Source: Neisseriaceae bacterium CLB008
GTDB lineage: Bacteria; Pseudomonadota; Gammaproteobacteria; Burkholderiales; Neisseriaceae
DNA: 64,000 nt
Reading direction: 5' to 3'
NCBI GenBank assembly: GCA_041228285.1
Contig: CP166133.1
Location: 2,079,380-2,143,379, forward strand
The position numbers were made by a program, and so were the translations under genes. Below are positions 19,057 to 28,774 of this stretch, one piece after another. The notes beneath the pieces are model-generated. The model did no database searches. It saw nothing but the letters and a program-made list of their open reading frames with translations, and was not told where the DNA came from. Position 1 is the first letter of the stretch, and each line of letters starts with the position of its first letter.

Positions 19057-20742
19057 TTACTCCTCGCCAGACAACTTAGCTTTAAGCAAATCGCCTAGGC
19101 TAGTCGTACCCGCGTTTACATTGCTAGAAGCAGCAGACACGGTACGTAGGGCTTCGCCTTCGTCTTTAGCGTCTTTTGCTTTAATAGACAAGCTGATGTT
19201 ACGGTTTTTACGGTCAACGGCGATGATCACGGCTTCAACTTCGTCACCTTCGTTTAGGTGGTTACGAATGTCTTCAACGCGGTCACGTGACACTTCAGAA
19301 GCGCGCAAGTAAGCTTCTACGTCTGCTTCAAGAACCACAACGGCGCCTTTAGCATCTAGAGACTTAACGGTACCTTTAACCAAAGCACCTTTGTCGTTTA
19401 CGCTGATGTAGTTGTTGAATGGATCACCTTCAAGCTGTTTAATGCCCAAAGAGATGCGTTCTTTTTCAACATCGATCGCCAATACCACGGTTTCAACTTC
19501 GTCACCTTTTTTGTATTTGCGTACGGCTTCTTCGCCAGTTTCGCTCCAAGAAAGGTCAGATAGGTGAACCAAACCATCGATGCCGCCGTTTAGGCCAACG
19601 AACACGCCAAAGTCGGTGATTGATTTAATAGCGCCAGTGATTTTATCGCCTTTTTTCTGCAAGGCAGCAAACTCTTCCCAAGGGTTAGCTTGGCATTGTT
19701 TCATACCTAGAGAAATACGACGACGGTCTTCGTCGATGTCCAAGATCATCACTTCAACTTCGTCCCCTAGCTGAACCACTTTGCTTGGGTGTACGTTTTT
19801 GTTGGTCCAGTCCATTTCAGAAACGTGTACCAAACCTTCGATGCCTTGTTCGATTTCAACGAATGCACCGTAGTCAGTCAGGTTGCTTACTTTACCGAAC
19901 AAGCGAGTGCTTTGTGGGTAACGACGGCTTAGGCCGTGCCAAGGATCTTCACCCAATTGTTTCATACCTAGAGACACGCGGCTTTTCTCTTGGTCGAATT
20001 TCAATACTTTGGCTTCAACTTCTTGACCCACTTCTAATACTTCGCTTGGGTGCTTCACACGACGCCATGCGATGTCGGTGATGTGCAGCAAACCATCGAT
20101 GCCGCCCAAGTCAACGAATGCACCGTAGTCGGTAATGTTTTTAACAATACCTTTAACCACAGAACCTTCTTGTAGGTTTTCAAGCAGCGCTTTGCGCTCT
20201 TCGCCCAAGGTTGCTTCCAACACGGCGCGACGAGAAACCACAACGTTGTTGCGTTTTTTGTCTAGCTTGATTACTTTGAATTCAATTTGTTTGCCTTCGT
20301 AAGGAGTGGTGTCCTTAACTGGGCGCACGTCTACCAATGAACCAGGTAGGAAAGCACGGATGCCATTAACCATAACGGTCAAGCCACCTTTTACTTTACC
20401 GTTGATCATGCCAGACAAGATGTCGCCATTTTCCATGGCTTCTTCTAGGGCAATCCAAGCGGCAGCGCGTTTGGCTTTTTCACGAGAAAGCTTGGTTTCA
20501 CCATAGCCGTTCTCTACAGATTCGATTGATACTGTTACGAAATCACCCACTTGAACTTCAACTTCACCTGCATCATTTTTAAATTCGTTGATGTCAACCA
20601 ATGATTCAGATTTCAAGCCAGCATTAACAGTTACAAAGTTATTGTCGATCGCAACAACCTCGGCGGTGATTACTTCACCAACGCGCATTTCTTGTAAGGT
20701 TAAGCTTTCTTCAAGTAATTGGGCAAAATTTTCCATTGTCAT
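19057..20742 (-). CDS. rpsA: 30S ribosomal protein S1
   Basis: S1 binds mRNA and helps initiation on the 30S subunit. The 561-residue product holds six S1 (OB-fold) repeats; repeats 3-6 begin with segments such as [40 protein letters not shown] and [20 protein letters not shown]. The length matches the six-domain form of E. coli. An in-frame ATG lies two codons later (MENFAQ). Two leader hairpins lie upstream at 20796-20871, which may serve autoregulation. It is flanked by cmk and ihfB as usual. Confidence 0.97.
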   Translation of the reverse strand: MTMENFAQLLEESLTLQEMRVGEVITAEVVAIDNNFVTVNAGLKSESLVDINEFKNDAGEVEVQVGDFVTVSIESVENGYGETKLSREKAKRAAAWIALEEAMENGDILSGMINGKVKGGLTVMVNGIRAFLPGSLVDVRPVKDTTPYEGKQIEFKVIKLDKKRNNVVVSRRAVLEATLGEERKALLENLQEGSVVKGIVKNITDYGAFVDLGGIDGLLHITDIAWRRVKHPSEVLEVGQEVEAKVLKFDQEKSRVSLGMKQLGEDPWHGLSRRYPQSTRLFGKVSNLTDYGAFVEIEQGIEGLVHVSEMDWTNKNVHPSKVVQLGDEVEVMILDIDEDRRRISLGMKQCQANPWEEFAALQKKGDKITGAIKSITDFGVFVGLNGGIDGLVHLSDLSWSETGEEAVRKYKKGDEVETVVLAIDVEKERISLGIKQLEGDPFNNYISVNDKGALVKGTVKSLDAKGAVVVLEADVEAYLRASEVSRDRVEDIRNHLNEGDEVEAVIIAVDRKNRNISLSIKAKDAKDEGEALRTVSAASSNVNAGTTSLGDLLKAKLSGEE

Positions 20743-20795
20743 TTAGTAATATCTCAAACACAGCCAAGGTAGTGTCATAGGGTTCGTTAGTGAAA

Positions 20796-20871
20796 CTTGC
20801 GCTCCCTGGCAGCGCAAGCTAAAAAATACGCATTAAAAATAATAGCCTAATGGGGCTTAAGGCCTAAGCCC
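20796..20871 (-). promoter_or_regulatory. rpsA leader with two hairpins
   Basis: Between cmk and rpsA the minus strand can form GGGCTTA-AGGCC-TAAGCCC (20853-20871) and CTTGCGCT-(7)-AGCGCAAG (20796-20818). The latter ends about 54 bases before the rpsA ATG. In E. coli rpsA, leader stem-loops allow S1 autoregulation; a similar role here is inferred. Confidence 0.45.
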
Positions 20872-20919
20872 AAACCGCGCATTTGCCGTCATTAGTAATA
20901 GCAAGGCTAATATTCTACA

Positions 20920-21585
20920 CTAAGTTTTTGATTCTTGATACCATTTAAGTACTTTTTCCAAGGTTTCCTCTACGCCTAAAGCCGAGGTATCGAGGTAATG
21001 GGCATCGGCCTCATGCCGTAAAGGCGCGACCTTGCGGCTGCGATCAGCCTCATCACGGCGCTCAATGTCGGCCAATATCGTCTCAAAATCGGCTTTCTGG
21101 CCTTTACCCTCTAGCTGCAAAACACGCCGCTGGGCGCGCACTTCAGCGCTGGCGGTAAGGAAAATTTTTAATTGAGCCTGTGGAAACACCACCGAACCCA
21201 TATCGCGGCCATCCGCCACCAAACCATTCGGCCCTAAAAAGGCCCGCTGGCGCGCCAACAGTGCTTCACGTACCTGTGGCAATTTTGCGACGGCAGAAGC
21301 CCCTAAACCCACAGCCTCTTGGCGAATCGCTTCGGTCACCACCTCGCCCGCCAACAGAACCTCATCACCCGCAAACGTCACCGGCAAGGACAACGCCAGC
21401 TGAGCTAAAGCCGCCTCATCGTTTAAGGCTACGCCTTGACGTTCAGCGTATAGCGCGCTCAAGCGATACAGAGCGCCAGAATCCAAATAATCAAAACCCA
21501 ACTGTGCCGCTACTTTGGCGGCAATGGTTCCCTTGCCCGAGGCACTTGGCCCATCAATGGCAATCACTTTTTGCACTGTGTTCAT
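20920..21585 (-). CDS. cmk: Cytidylate kinase
   Basis: Cmk phosphorylates CMP and dCMP. The 221-residue product has the P-loop IDGPSASGKGTIAAKVA near residue 10, LDSGALYRL near 35, the DGRDMGSVVFP segment near 125 and a lid with RRDEADRSR near 172. It is full length. The order cmk-rpsA-ihfB is conserved in proteobacteria. It diverges from aroA across about 180 bases. Confidence 0.96.
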   Translation of the reverse strand: MNTVQKVIAIDGPSASGKGTIAAKVAAQLGFDYLDSGALYRLSALYAERQGVALNDEAALAQLALSLPVTFAGDEVLLAGEVVTEAIRQEAVGLGASAVAKLPQVREALLARQRAFLGPNGLVADGRDMGSVVFPQAQLKIFLTASAEVRAQRRVLQLEGKGQKADFETILADIERRDEADRSRKVAPLRHEADAHYLDTSALGVEETLEKVLKWYQESKT

Positions 21586-21764
21586 GGTTTCTTCACAAAA
21601 GGCTCAATAATGCCGTTATTTTAAAGTAAACCACGCTTAAGCACCAACGCTGTTTTGGCCAATTTAAACTTGCAACTATTCTGGCTTGGTTTACACTAGT
21701 GGCACACTATTCATTCCAAACTTAATCCAGGCGCCGTTTTCGGCCGTTTAAACTGAGTATTCTT

Positions 21765-23087
21765 ATGAAAGAAGTCCAAGCTGTGAGTACAGAGCACGCC
21801 ATCCCTTCCCTCCACCTCGCCCCACGTACCCTCAAAGCCAGCACCGTCACGCTGCCCGGCTCCAAAAGCATCAGCAACCGCGTGCTGCTGCTGGCCGCAC
21901 TGGCCTACGGCAACTGCGAGGTCAAAGACTTACTCCATTCAGACGACACCCATTACATGTTGGCGGCGCTCAAAGCCCTTGGCGTACCCATCGAGCAAAC
22001 CCAGCCTCACGATTACTTAGTCACCGGTAAATCAGGCCAATTCAACCGCAGCGCCGACCTATTCTTAGGCAATGCAGGGACGGCCTTTCGCCCGCTCACT
22101 GCAGCGCTCGCCATCATCGGCGGCGACTTTCGCCTCAGCGGCGTGGCGCGCATGCATGAGCGCCCCATCGGCGACCTGGTCGATGCCCTGCGCTTGGCCG
22201 GCGCCCAAATTGATTACTTAGGTGAGGCTGGCTACCCACCTTTACGCATCGGCGAACGTGGCGATGCCCACAGCCCCACCATCCCGATCAAAGGCAACGT
22301 GTCCAGCCAGTTCCTCACCGCACTTTTGATGGCGCTACCGCTCACCGGCCAAGCCTTCAATATTGAAGTCGACGGCCCCTTGATCTCCAAACCCTATATT
22401 GCCATTACCTTAAACCTCATGGCCCGCTTTGGCGTGGTGGTCAACCATCACGACTATCAGTCCTTCCAAATTCCCAAACACGCCCATTACCAAGCACCAC
22501 CGGTCATGCACGTTGAAGGCGATGCCTCCAGCGCGTCTTATTTCTTGGCCGCAGGCCTATTGACCGGTGCTCCCATCACGGTACAGGGCATTGGCAAGCA
22601 CAGCATTCAGGGCGACGTGGCGTTTGCCGACACGCTGGCGCTTTTGGGCGCTGAAGTCACCTGGGGCGAAAACCAAATCACCGTTTCTCGAGCACAGGAC
22701 CAAGCCATCAAGGCCTTTGACCTGGACCTCAACCACATTCCCGACGCCGCCATGACTTTAGCCATCGTTGCGCTTGCTGCGGATGGCCCTTGCCGCCTAC
22801 GCAATATTGCCAGCTGGCGAGTGAAAGAAACCGATCGTCTCAGCGCTATGGCCACCGAATTACGCAAACTTGGCGCCACCGTTGAAGAAGGGGAAGACTA
22901 TTTATTCATCACCCCACCGGCAACGCTCACGCCCAACGCCCACATCGACACCTACGACGACCACCGTATGGCCATGTGCTTCTCCTTGGTCAGCCTTTTG
23001 GATACGCCCGTCGTCATCAATGAGCCAGACTGCGTGGCCAAAACCTTCCCCGATTACTTCTCCGTATTCGCCCAATTAGGCCAGTAG
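21765..23087 (+). CDS. aroA: 3-phosphoshikimate 1-carboxyvinyltransferase (EPSP synthase)
   Basis: AroA joins shikimate-3-phosphate and PEP in the shikimate pathway. The 440-residue product has the S3P-binding [18 protein letters not shown] near residue 30, [13 protein letters not shown] near 105 (the glyphosate-site loop), [15 protein letters not shown] near 129, and the C-terminal [13 protein letters not shown]. The GNAGTA motif is that of class I enzymes. A GC-rich hairpin follows at 23094-23117. Adjacency to cmk is common. Confidence 0.97.
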   Translation: MKEVQAVSTEHAIPSLHLAPRTLKASTVTLPGSKSISNRVLLLAALAYGNCEVKDLLHSDDTHYMLAALKALGVPIEQTQPHDYLVTGKSGQFNRSADLFLGNAGTAFRPLTAALAIIGGDFRLSGVARMHERPIGDLVDALRLAGAQIDYLGEAGYPPLRIGERGDAHSPTIPIKGNVSSQFLTALLMALPLTGQAFNIEVDGPLISKPYIAITLNLMARFGVVVNHHDYQSFQIPKHAHYQAPPVMHVEGDASSASYFLAAGLLTGAPITVQGIGKHSIQGDVAFADTLALLGAEVTWGENQITVSRAQDQAIKAFDLDLNHIPDAAMTLAIVALAADGPCRLRNIASWRVKETDRLSAMATELRKLGATVEEGEDYLFITPPATLTPNAHIDTYDDHRMAMCFSLVSLLDTPVVINEPDCVAKTFPDYFSVFAQLGQ

Positions 23088-23093
23088 GCCTAC

Positions 23094-23117
23094 CGCCAGA
23101 GGGCCACCCCTCTGGCG
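23094..23117 (+). terminator. Hairpin after aroA
   Basis: CGCCAGAGGG and CCCTCTGGCG form a perfect 10-base-pair stem with a four-base loop seven bases past the aroA stop. There is no T-run, so it may be a stabilising hairpin or a rho-assisted terminator. Confidence 0.6.
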
Positions 23118-23435
23118 CATCCTCCTTGGCCACGATGTTCATCCAGCACTCAGCGCCGCTCATCCAGCATTAAAATCACATATAAATTTAAATTTCCGCC
23201 AGAACAAATCACATTGATTTAAAAAATTGCAAATAGACGCAACAGCAAAGCTATATTCTTATAATTTTAGCATTAAATAAAATCAAAACCTTAAAAACGC
23301 AATTAATTTAAATAAATAAATTGAAATTAAGCATAATGTGATTTAACCTAGCGCCACCTTTCAGTATTTTCCACAGACCAGCGCTCACAAGGCAATGGTC
23401 TGTTTGACCTGTAACAGAATTGACGAAACAGACCC
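23118..23435. other. AT-rich intergenic region upstream of the MHS transporter pair
   Basis: About 318 bases with no credible gene. The stretch from about 23170 to 23345 is very AT-rich, with many A/T runs, unlike its surroundings. It is likely promoter and regulator-binding sequence for the transporter at 23436. The motif AATCACATTGATTT (23207-23220) and the later AATGTGATTTAA (23336-23347) share an inverted ATCACATT/AATGTGAT pair about 125 bases apart. Confidence 0.5.
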
Positions 23436-24752
23436 ATGAGCACACACACCACCGACCCATCTACAGCCCCTGACATGCTGGACGTTGTTCCCCCACGCCC
23501 ATTAAACAAGCACGACTTTAAAACCTTATCCCTGGCCTCATTAGGCGGTGCGCTGGAATTTTACGACTTTATTATTTTTGTGTTTTACGCACAAATCATC
23601 AGCCATTTATTTTTCCCCGCTACCCTAGATCCGTTTTGGGCCATGCTCAATACCTACGGCACCTTTGCTGCCGGCTATTTCGCCCGCCCGCTGGGCGGCA
23701 TCGTCATGGCCCACTTTGGCGACATGATTGGGCGCAAAAAAATGTTTGCGCTGTCCATTCTGTTGATGGCGCTGCCCACGATGGCCATCGGCCTGATGCC
23801 CACCTTTGCAAGCATCGGCTATGCAGCCCCCATCTTGCTGTTACTGATGCGCATTTTGCAAGGCATTGCCATCGGCGGTGAAGTCCCCGGCGCCTGGACG
23901 TTTGTGTCGGAACACGTGCCTAAAAAGCGCGTCGGCTTTGCCAACGGCCTGCTAACCTGCGGCCTATCGGCCGGTATTTTATTTGGTGCCGTAGTGGCAT
24001 TGGTTATGGAAAAATCCTTCAGCAGCGAAGAGTTGGCCACTTGGGCTTGGCGCTTGCCGTTCATCTTAGGCGGCGTATTGGGCTTGGTGACCATGTATCT
24101 GCGCCGCTGGCTTAAAGAAACCCCTGTATTTCAAGCCATGCAGGCCAAAAAAGCGCTGAGCCGTGAATTACCGGTTAAAACCATCTTAAAACAGCATCGC
24201 TCTGGCATCGTTTTATCAGCCCTACTAACCTGGTTTTTAACCGCAGGCGTTGTGGTCATCCTATTAGCTACGCCGCAGATCATGAGTGGCCAATACGGCA
24301 TTCCTCGTGAGACCGCCTTTACCATGCAAAGCTCAGCCATCGTCATCGAAGCCATTTTATGCGTGTTTACCGGCTATATTGCTGACAAGGTCGGCGCGGG
24401 TAAAACCCTGATTGTGGGCGCGATTGCGCTGGCGATCAGCTCCTTTTTCTTTTATGGCAGTCTGGCGGGGGGCGACCTCAACACCATTTTCCTAACCTAT
24501 ATGCTGACGGTTGCCGCCGTGGGTGTGGTGGGCGTGGTGCCCATGGGCATGATTCTTTCATTCCCAGCTGCCGTACGCTTTACGGGCGTGTCATTTTCTT
24601 ATAACGTTTCCTATGCCGTGTTAGGGGGCATTACCCTGCCTCTGATACAAGTATTAAGTCGTTACAGCGATTTAGGCATTGCTTACTACATCTTATTTAT
24701 GTGCGTCATCGCCTTGGGATGTGGCCTCTATATGATGAAAAAGAAAATGTAA
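23436..24752 (+). CDS. MFS transporter, metabolite:H+ symporter (MHS) family
   Basis: A 438-residue 12-helix transporter. The MHS signature GGALEFYDFIIFVFYA is in helix 1 (residues about 37-52), FARPLGGIVMAHFGDMIGRKKMF gives the loop 2-3 MFS motif, and a central loop with YLRRWLKETPVF is typical of ProP/KgtP/YdfJ relatives. Substrates of such proteins are organic acids or osmolytes; which one cannot be told. A close paralog of equal length follows 78 bases downstream, past a terminator. Confidence 0.87.
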   Translation: MSTHTTDPSTAPDMLDVVPPRPLNKHDFKTLSLASLGGALEFYDFIIFVFYAQIISHLFFPATLDPFWAMLNTYGTFAAGYFARPLGGIVMAHFGDMIGRKKMFALSILLMALPTMAIGLMPTFASIGYAAPILLLLMRILQGIAIGGEVPGAWTFVSEHVPKKRVGFANGLLTCGLSAGILFGAVVALVMEKSFSSEELATWAWRLPFILGGVLGLVTMYLRRWLKETPVFQAMQAKKALSRELPVKTILKQHRSGIVLSALLTWFLTAGVVVILLATPQIMSGQYGIPRETAFTMQSSAIVIEAILCVFTGYIADKVGAGKTLIVGAIALAISSFFFYGSLAGGDLNTIFLTYMLTVAAVGVVGVVPMGMILSFPAAVRFTGVSFSYNVSYAVLGGITLPLIQVLSRYSDLGIAYYILFMCVIALGCGLYMMKKKM

Positions 24753-24766
24753 CCCCATCGCACAAT

Positions 24767-24797
24767 AGGCCGCCCTCAACAGAATGCGGCCTTTTTT
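24767..24797 (+). terminator. Rho-independent terminator between MHS paralogs
   Basis: AGGCCGC and GCGGCCT pair around a 12-base loop, followed by six T. It separates the two transporter genes, so the second probably has its own promoter or depends on read-through. Confidence 0.8.
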
Positions 24798-24830
24798 GAA
24801 CCTTAATGTTACGACTTTGGACGACCTTAT

Positions 24831-26147
24831 ATGAATCACACACAGATGTCGGGTGCCGCCGCGGATGCGGATGTGCAATATAACCCCCCCAGAAAACTGA
24901 ATCGAAACGATGCCAAAACCTTATCCCTATCCGCTTTAGGTGGCGCCTTAGAATTTTATGACTTTATTATTTTCGTGTTTTACGCGAACGTAATCAGCCA
25001 ACTGTTCTTTCCCGCTACTTTGGATCCTTTCTGGGCCTCATTAAACACCTACGGCGCCTTTGCCGCTGGCTATTTTGCTCGCCCTCTTGGCGGCGTTGTG
25101 ATGGCCCACTTTGGCGACTTAGTGGGGCGTAAGCGCATGTTCACCCTGTCTATTTTATTAATGGCCATTCCGACGCTGTGCATCGGCTTTTTGCCTACAT
25201 TTGACAGTATTGGTTACGCAGCGCCGATTCTATTGTTATTAATGCGCGTGCTGCAAGGCATTGCCATTGGTGGCGAAATTCCTGCTGCCTGGGTCTTCGT
25301 GGCCGAACACGTACCGAAAAAACGCATTGGCCTAGCCGACGGCACCCTCACCATGGGTCTGGTGTCTGGCATTTTACTGGGTTCATTAATGGCTCTCGCC
25401 ATGAGCTTGGTATTCAGCGAAGAGGCCATTAAAGAATGGGCCTGGCGCCTGCCCTTTATTGTGGGCGGCGTGCTAGGCTTTGTGGCCATGTATTTACGCC
25501 GCTGGTTAGAAGAAACCCCGATTTTTAAAGAAATGAAAGCGCGTAAAGCCCTGCATGACGGCATTCCTTTAAAAACCATTTTTGCTAACTACAAAGGCGC
25601 CATGGTGCTGTCTGGCCTACTGACCTGGCTATTGACCGGTTGCGTGGTGGTGATGTTGCTGATGGCACCTAATCTGATGAGCGGCACCTTCAATATGCCC
25701 CGCACCCAGATTTTCACCATGCAAAGCTTCGCCATTTTAGCCACCTGCATTGGTTGTGTGGTGTCGGGCATGATGTGTGACAAAATGGGCGCCGCCAAAA
25801 CGTTTGTGCTGTGGTCCTTGGCCCTATTGGTCAGCAGCTGGCTGTTTTACCACAGCCTAGGCACGGCCTCAGCCCTACAAATCGCCGCACTATACGCGCT
25901 GACTGGCTTTTTTGGCGGCATCTTGGGCAGCATCCCTTACGTGATGGTGCATCTCTATCCAGCCAATATTCGTTTTTCAGGCATTTCGTTCTCATACAAT
26001 ATTGCCTACGCCATTTTTGGTGGCATCACCCCAATTTTGATCGTGTGGTTAAACGACAAGAGCCCCGTAGGCGCTGCCTACTATATGGCGTTCTTGGCGG
26101 TCATGGGCGTGGCCATCGGCCTGTATTTGTTTAAACGGAAGATTTAA
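24831..26147 (+). CDS. MFS transporter, MHS family (second paralog)
   Basis: Also 438 residues and clearly duplicated from the preceding gene. Both share the N-terminal frame KTLSLxxLGGALEFYDFIIF, the FARPLGG-MAHFGD loop, the RxLQGIAIGGE-P segment in helix 4 and YLRRWLxETP before the central loop. The C-terminal halves differ more, which suggests divergence of substrate or partner. Family knowledge points to proton symport of carboxylates or osmolytes. It ends before a strong terminator. Confidence 0.87.
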   Translation: MNHTQMSGAAADADVQYNPPRKLNRNDAKTLSLSALGGALEFYDFIIFVFYANVISQLFFPATLDPFWASLNTYGAFAAGYFARPLGGVVMAHFGDLVGRKRMFTLSILLMAIPTLCIGFLPTFDSIGYAAPILLLLMRVLQGIAIGGEIPAAWVFVAEHVPKKRIGLADGTLTMGLVSGILLGSLMALAMSLVFSEEAIKEWAWRLPFIVGGVLGFVAMYLRRWLEETPIFKEMKARKALHDGIPLKTIFANYKGAMVLSGLLTWLLTGCVVVMLLMAPNLMSGTFNMPRTQIFTMQSFAILATCIGCVVSGMMCDKMGAAKTFVLWSLALLVSSWLFYHSLGTASALQIAALYALTGFFGGILGSIPYVMVHLYPANIRFSGISFSYNIAYAIFGGITPILIVWLNDKSPVGAAYYMAFLAVMGVAIGLYLFKRKI

Positions 26148-26164
26148 CCTCCTCTATCTTCACC

Positions 26165-26201
26165 ACACCGTGCTGACGTCGCTTAGCACGGTGTTTTTTT
26201 G
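26165..26201 (+). terminator. Rho-independent terminator
   Basis: ACACCGTGCT and AGCACGGTGT form a perfect 10-base-pair stem around a 10-base loop, followed by seven T, just after the second MHS gene. Confidence 0.9.
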
Positions 26202-26285
26202 CCTGCTGCTGCCCCTCGACAAAATCCAGCCCCCACCCTACACTGAGGGCATGCGCTATAGACGCGATTTTTTGAGGGCATCATC

Positions 26286-27653
26286 ATGTCGGTTACCCAG
26301 CTCGTTGCACAGCAGCGCCAATTTTTTCAGCAGCAGCATACCAAGCCCTACGCTTTTCGCGCCGCTGCCCTAGCGCGCTTGGCGGATGCGCTGAGCATTT
26401 ACGAAGCAGACTGCTACGCTGCGCTGGCCCAGGATTTAAACAAATCCGAGCCAGAAGCCTATATGAGCGAAATCGCCCTCATCAAAAGTGAGCTGGCCTT
26501 TGTGCAAAAACATCTGGCCCAATGGATGCGGCCTAAGCGCCAGCCAACACCGCTCAGCCACCAGCCAGGACGCAGCCGCCTACTGTATGAGCCTTACGGC
26601 GTAGTCCTGATCATGGCGCCGTGGAATTATCCACTGCTGCTCAACCTCAGCCCCTTAATCGGCGCTCTGGCGGCCGGCAACTGCTGTATCGTCAAACCCT
26701 CACCCGATGCCCCCGCTACCAGCGCCGTCATCGAAAAAATCATGGCCCATGCCTTCACCCCTGAGCACGCTGTTTTTATTGCAGGCGGCATCGACGTCAG
26801 CAATACCTTATTGGCAGAGCCGCTAGACTACGTGTTTTTTACCGGTAGCGAAGGCGGCGGCAAGGCCGTTTTACGGCAGGCGGCGGAACAGCTGATTCCT
26901 GTCACGCTAGAGTTAGGCGGCAAAAGCCCTTGTATTGTCGACGCTGACGTCGACCTCAAGGTCACCGCTAGGCGCATCGTCTTTGGTAAGTGGCTTAACG
27001 CAGGCCAAACCTGCGTGGCGCCCGACTACCTTTTGGTGGCCCAAAGCCAACACGCCGCCCTCATGGCCGAGCTCGTGGCCGCCCTCACCGCAGCCTATGG
27101 GCCAGAGCCCATCAGCAACCCTAGCTATCCCAAGATCATCAATCAGCGTCACTTTGAGCGACTACAGGCACTGCTGCCGGAAGCCGGCGTCGTCCACGGC
27201 GGCGACAGTCACGCCCAGACTTTAAAAATCGCGCCCACCTTGGTCGACTTAAACAACGCCGACTCACCGCTGATGGCCGAGGAAATTTTTGGCCCGATTC
27301 TGCCTGTATTAACCTATACCGACCTAGACCAAGCCATTGCCCTCATCCAATCACGCGCCAAACCTTTAGCCCTGTATGTCTTTAGCCGCAACCAAAATGT
27401 GGTCGACCAAGTATTAGGCCAATGCGCCTCTGGCGGCGCCTGCGTCAACGACACCATCATGCATTTGGCCAATATCCATCTGCCTTTTGGCGGCGTGGGC
27501 GCCAGCGGCATGGGCCATTACCACGGCCACAGCAGCTTTCTGACCTTTAGCCATCAAAAAAGCCTCTACCAAAGAGGCTTCCGCTTTGAGCTGCCGCTGC
27601 GCTTTGCTCCGTTTAGCGCCAAAAAGCTTAAATGGCTGAAGCGTTTTTTATAA
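26286..27653 (+). CDS. NAD(P)-dependent aldehyde dehydrogenase, class 3-like
   Basis: It oxidises aldehydes to acids. The 455-residue length and the C-terminal SLYQRGFRFELPLRFAPFS tail match class 3 (fatty/aromatic) aldehyde dehydrogenases. Landmarks are APWNYPLLLNLSPLIGALAAGN near residue 110, FFTGSEGGGK near 186, the general-base Glu in LELGGKSP near 211, the nucleophile Cys in NAGQTCVAPDYLL near 245, and EEIFGPILPV near 334. It has its own terminator and no operon partner, so the substrate is open. Confidence 0.92.
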   Translation: MSVTQLVAQQRQFFQQQHTKPYAFRAAALARLADALSIYEADCYAALAQDLNKSEPEAYMSEIALIKSELAFVQKHLAQWMRPKRQPTPLSHQPGRSRLLYEPYGVVLIMAPWNYPLLLNLSPLIGALAAGNCCIVKPSPDAPATSAVIEKIMAHAFTPEHAVFIAGGIDVSNTLLAEPLDYVFFTGSEGGGKAVLRQAAEQLIPVTLELGGKSPCIVDADVDLKVTARRIVFGKWLNAGQTCVAPDYLLVAQSQHAALMAELVAALTAAYGPEPISNPSYPKIINQRHFERLQALLPEAGVVHGGDSHAQTLKIAPTLVDLNNADSPLMAEEIFGPILPVLTYTDLDQAIALIQSRAKPLALYVFSRNQNVVDQVLGQCASGGACVNDTIMHLANIHLPFGGVGASGMGHYHGHSSFLTFSHQKSLYQRGFRFELPLRFAPFSAKKLKWLKRFL

Positions 27654-27675
27654 CCCTAAGCAACACCACAGACAC

Positions 27676-27708
27676 AAAAAAACGCGCCCGTTCTCGGAGC
27701 GCGTTTTT
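27676..27708. terminator. Bidirectional terminator between aldehyde dehydrogenase and hldD
   Basis: AAAAACGCGC and GCGCGTTTTT pair as a 10-base stem around CCGTTCTCGGA, with A-runs and T-runs on both sides. It serves the two converging genes. Confidence 0.88.
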
Positions 27709-27718
27709 TAATTTAGGC

Positions 27719-28729
27719 TTAGGCCCAATCTTGCTGCAACATCCAGTTCACGTAACGCTGAACGCCTTCTTCAACGGTGAAGAAGTCTTCCTCGTAACCT
27801 GCCTGGCGCAGATGGGCAATATTGGCTTGAGTAAAGCTTTGATATTTACCTTTTAAGGCTTCAGGAAAATCAACGTAGCGCAGTAGGCCTGCATCGACTA
27901 GGCCGGCCAAAGACAACGCCTCTTCACCATTGGCCACGCGACAAGCATTCACTGTAGCGGCAGCCAAATCATTAAAAGGCTGGCTGCGGCCAGTGCCTAA
28001 ATTGTAAATACCGGATTGCTCAGGATGGTCTAAAAAGTGTAGGTTCACCTTCACCACGTCTTCCACGCTGACGAAGTCGCGGCTCTGTTCGCCTTGACCA
28101 TAGCCATCATATGCCCCGAACAGCTCAACGTAGCCACGTTCACGGTATTGATTGAAGTGATGAAAGGCCACTGAGGCCATGCGGCCTTTATGCTGCTCAC
28201 GCATGCCATATACGTTGAAGTAGCGAAAACCCACCACTTGGGTGGTCAAATCGCCATCACGACTGCGTTGGCGCACCACTTGATCGAATAGGAATTTAGA
28301 ATAGCCGTAAACGTTCAGCGGGCCTTCATAAGCGCGATTCTCGACAAACTCCGTACCCTTGCCATACACGGCAGCGCTAGAAGCGTAGAGGAAGGGAATG
28401 CCTTCATCTTGGCACCAATCGAGCAGATCCAAAGAATATTGATAGTTATTCGACATCATGTACAAACCATCATGGTTCATGGTGTCTGAACAAGCGCCTT
28501 CATGAAACACAGCGTCAATATTGTGAAAAGGCAGCGTGTGCTTGCGAATGGCTTTAATAAAGTCGTGCTTGTCCATGTAGTGGAGGATGTCGCAATCCAC
28601 CAGATTCTTAAACTTCTCGGCGTTGCTTAAGTTATCCACGGCCACGATATTGGTGATGCCGCGATTATTTAAGCCTTTAATGATGTTGCTGCCGACAAAA
28701 CCAGCAGCACCGGTCACGATAATCGTCAT
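27719..28729 (-). CDS. hldD: ADP-L-glycero-D-manno-heptose 6-epimerase
   Basis: HldD makes ADP-L-glycero-D-manno-heptose for the lipopolysaccharide core. The extended short-chain dehydrogenase fold starts with [19 protein letters not shown] (NADP site). The catalytic SSAAVYGKG and [10 protein letters not shown] (Tyr-x3-Lys) segments lie near residues 115-145. An upstream in-frame ATG exists at 28753, but AAAGGA precedes the ATG at 28729 and the family begins there. It ends the lapA-lapB-pyrF-hldA-hldD cluster. Confidence 0.96.
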   Translation of the reverse strand: MTIIVTGAAGFVGSNIIKGLNNRGITNIVAVDNLSNAEKFKNLVDCDILHYMDKHDFIKAIRKHTLPFHNIDAVFHEGACSDTMNHDGLYMMSNNYQYSLDLLDWCQDEGIPFLYASSAAVYGKGTEFVENRAYEGPLNVYGYSKFLFDQVVRQRSRDGDLTTQVVGFRYFNVYGMREQHKGRMASVAFHHFNQYRERGYVELFGAYDGYGQGEQSRDFVSVEDVVKVNLHFLDHPEQSGIYNLGTGRSQPFNDLAAATVNACRVANGEEALSLAGLVDAGLLRYVDFPEALKGKYQSFTQANIAHLRQAGYEEDFFTVEEGVQRYVNWMLQQDWA

Positions 28730-28774
28730 AGTCTTTCCTTTAGGCTGGGGCATACGCCCAGCGAGTCATCTTAC

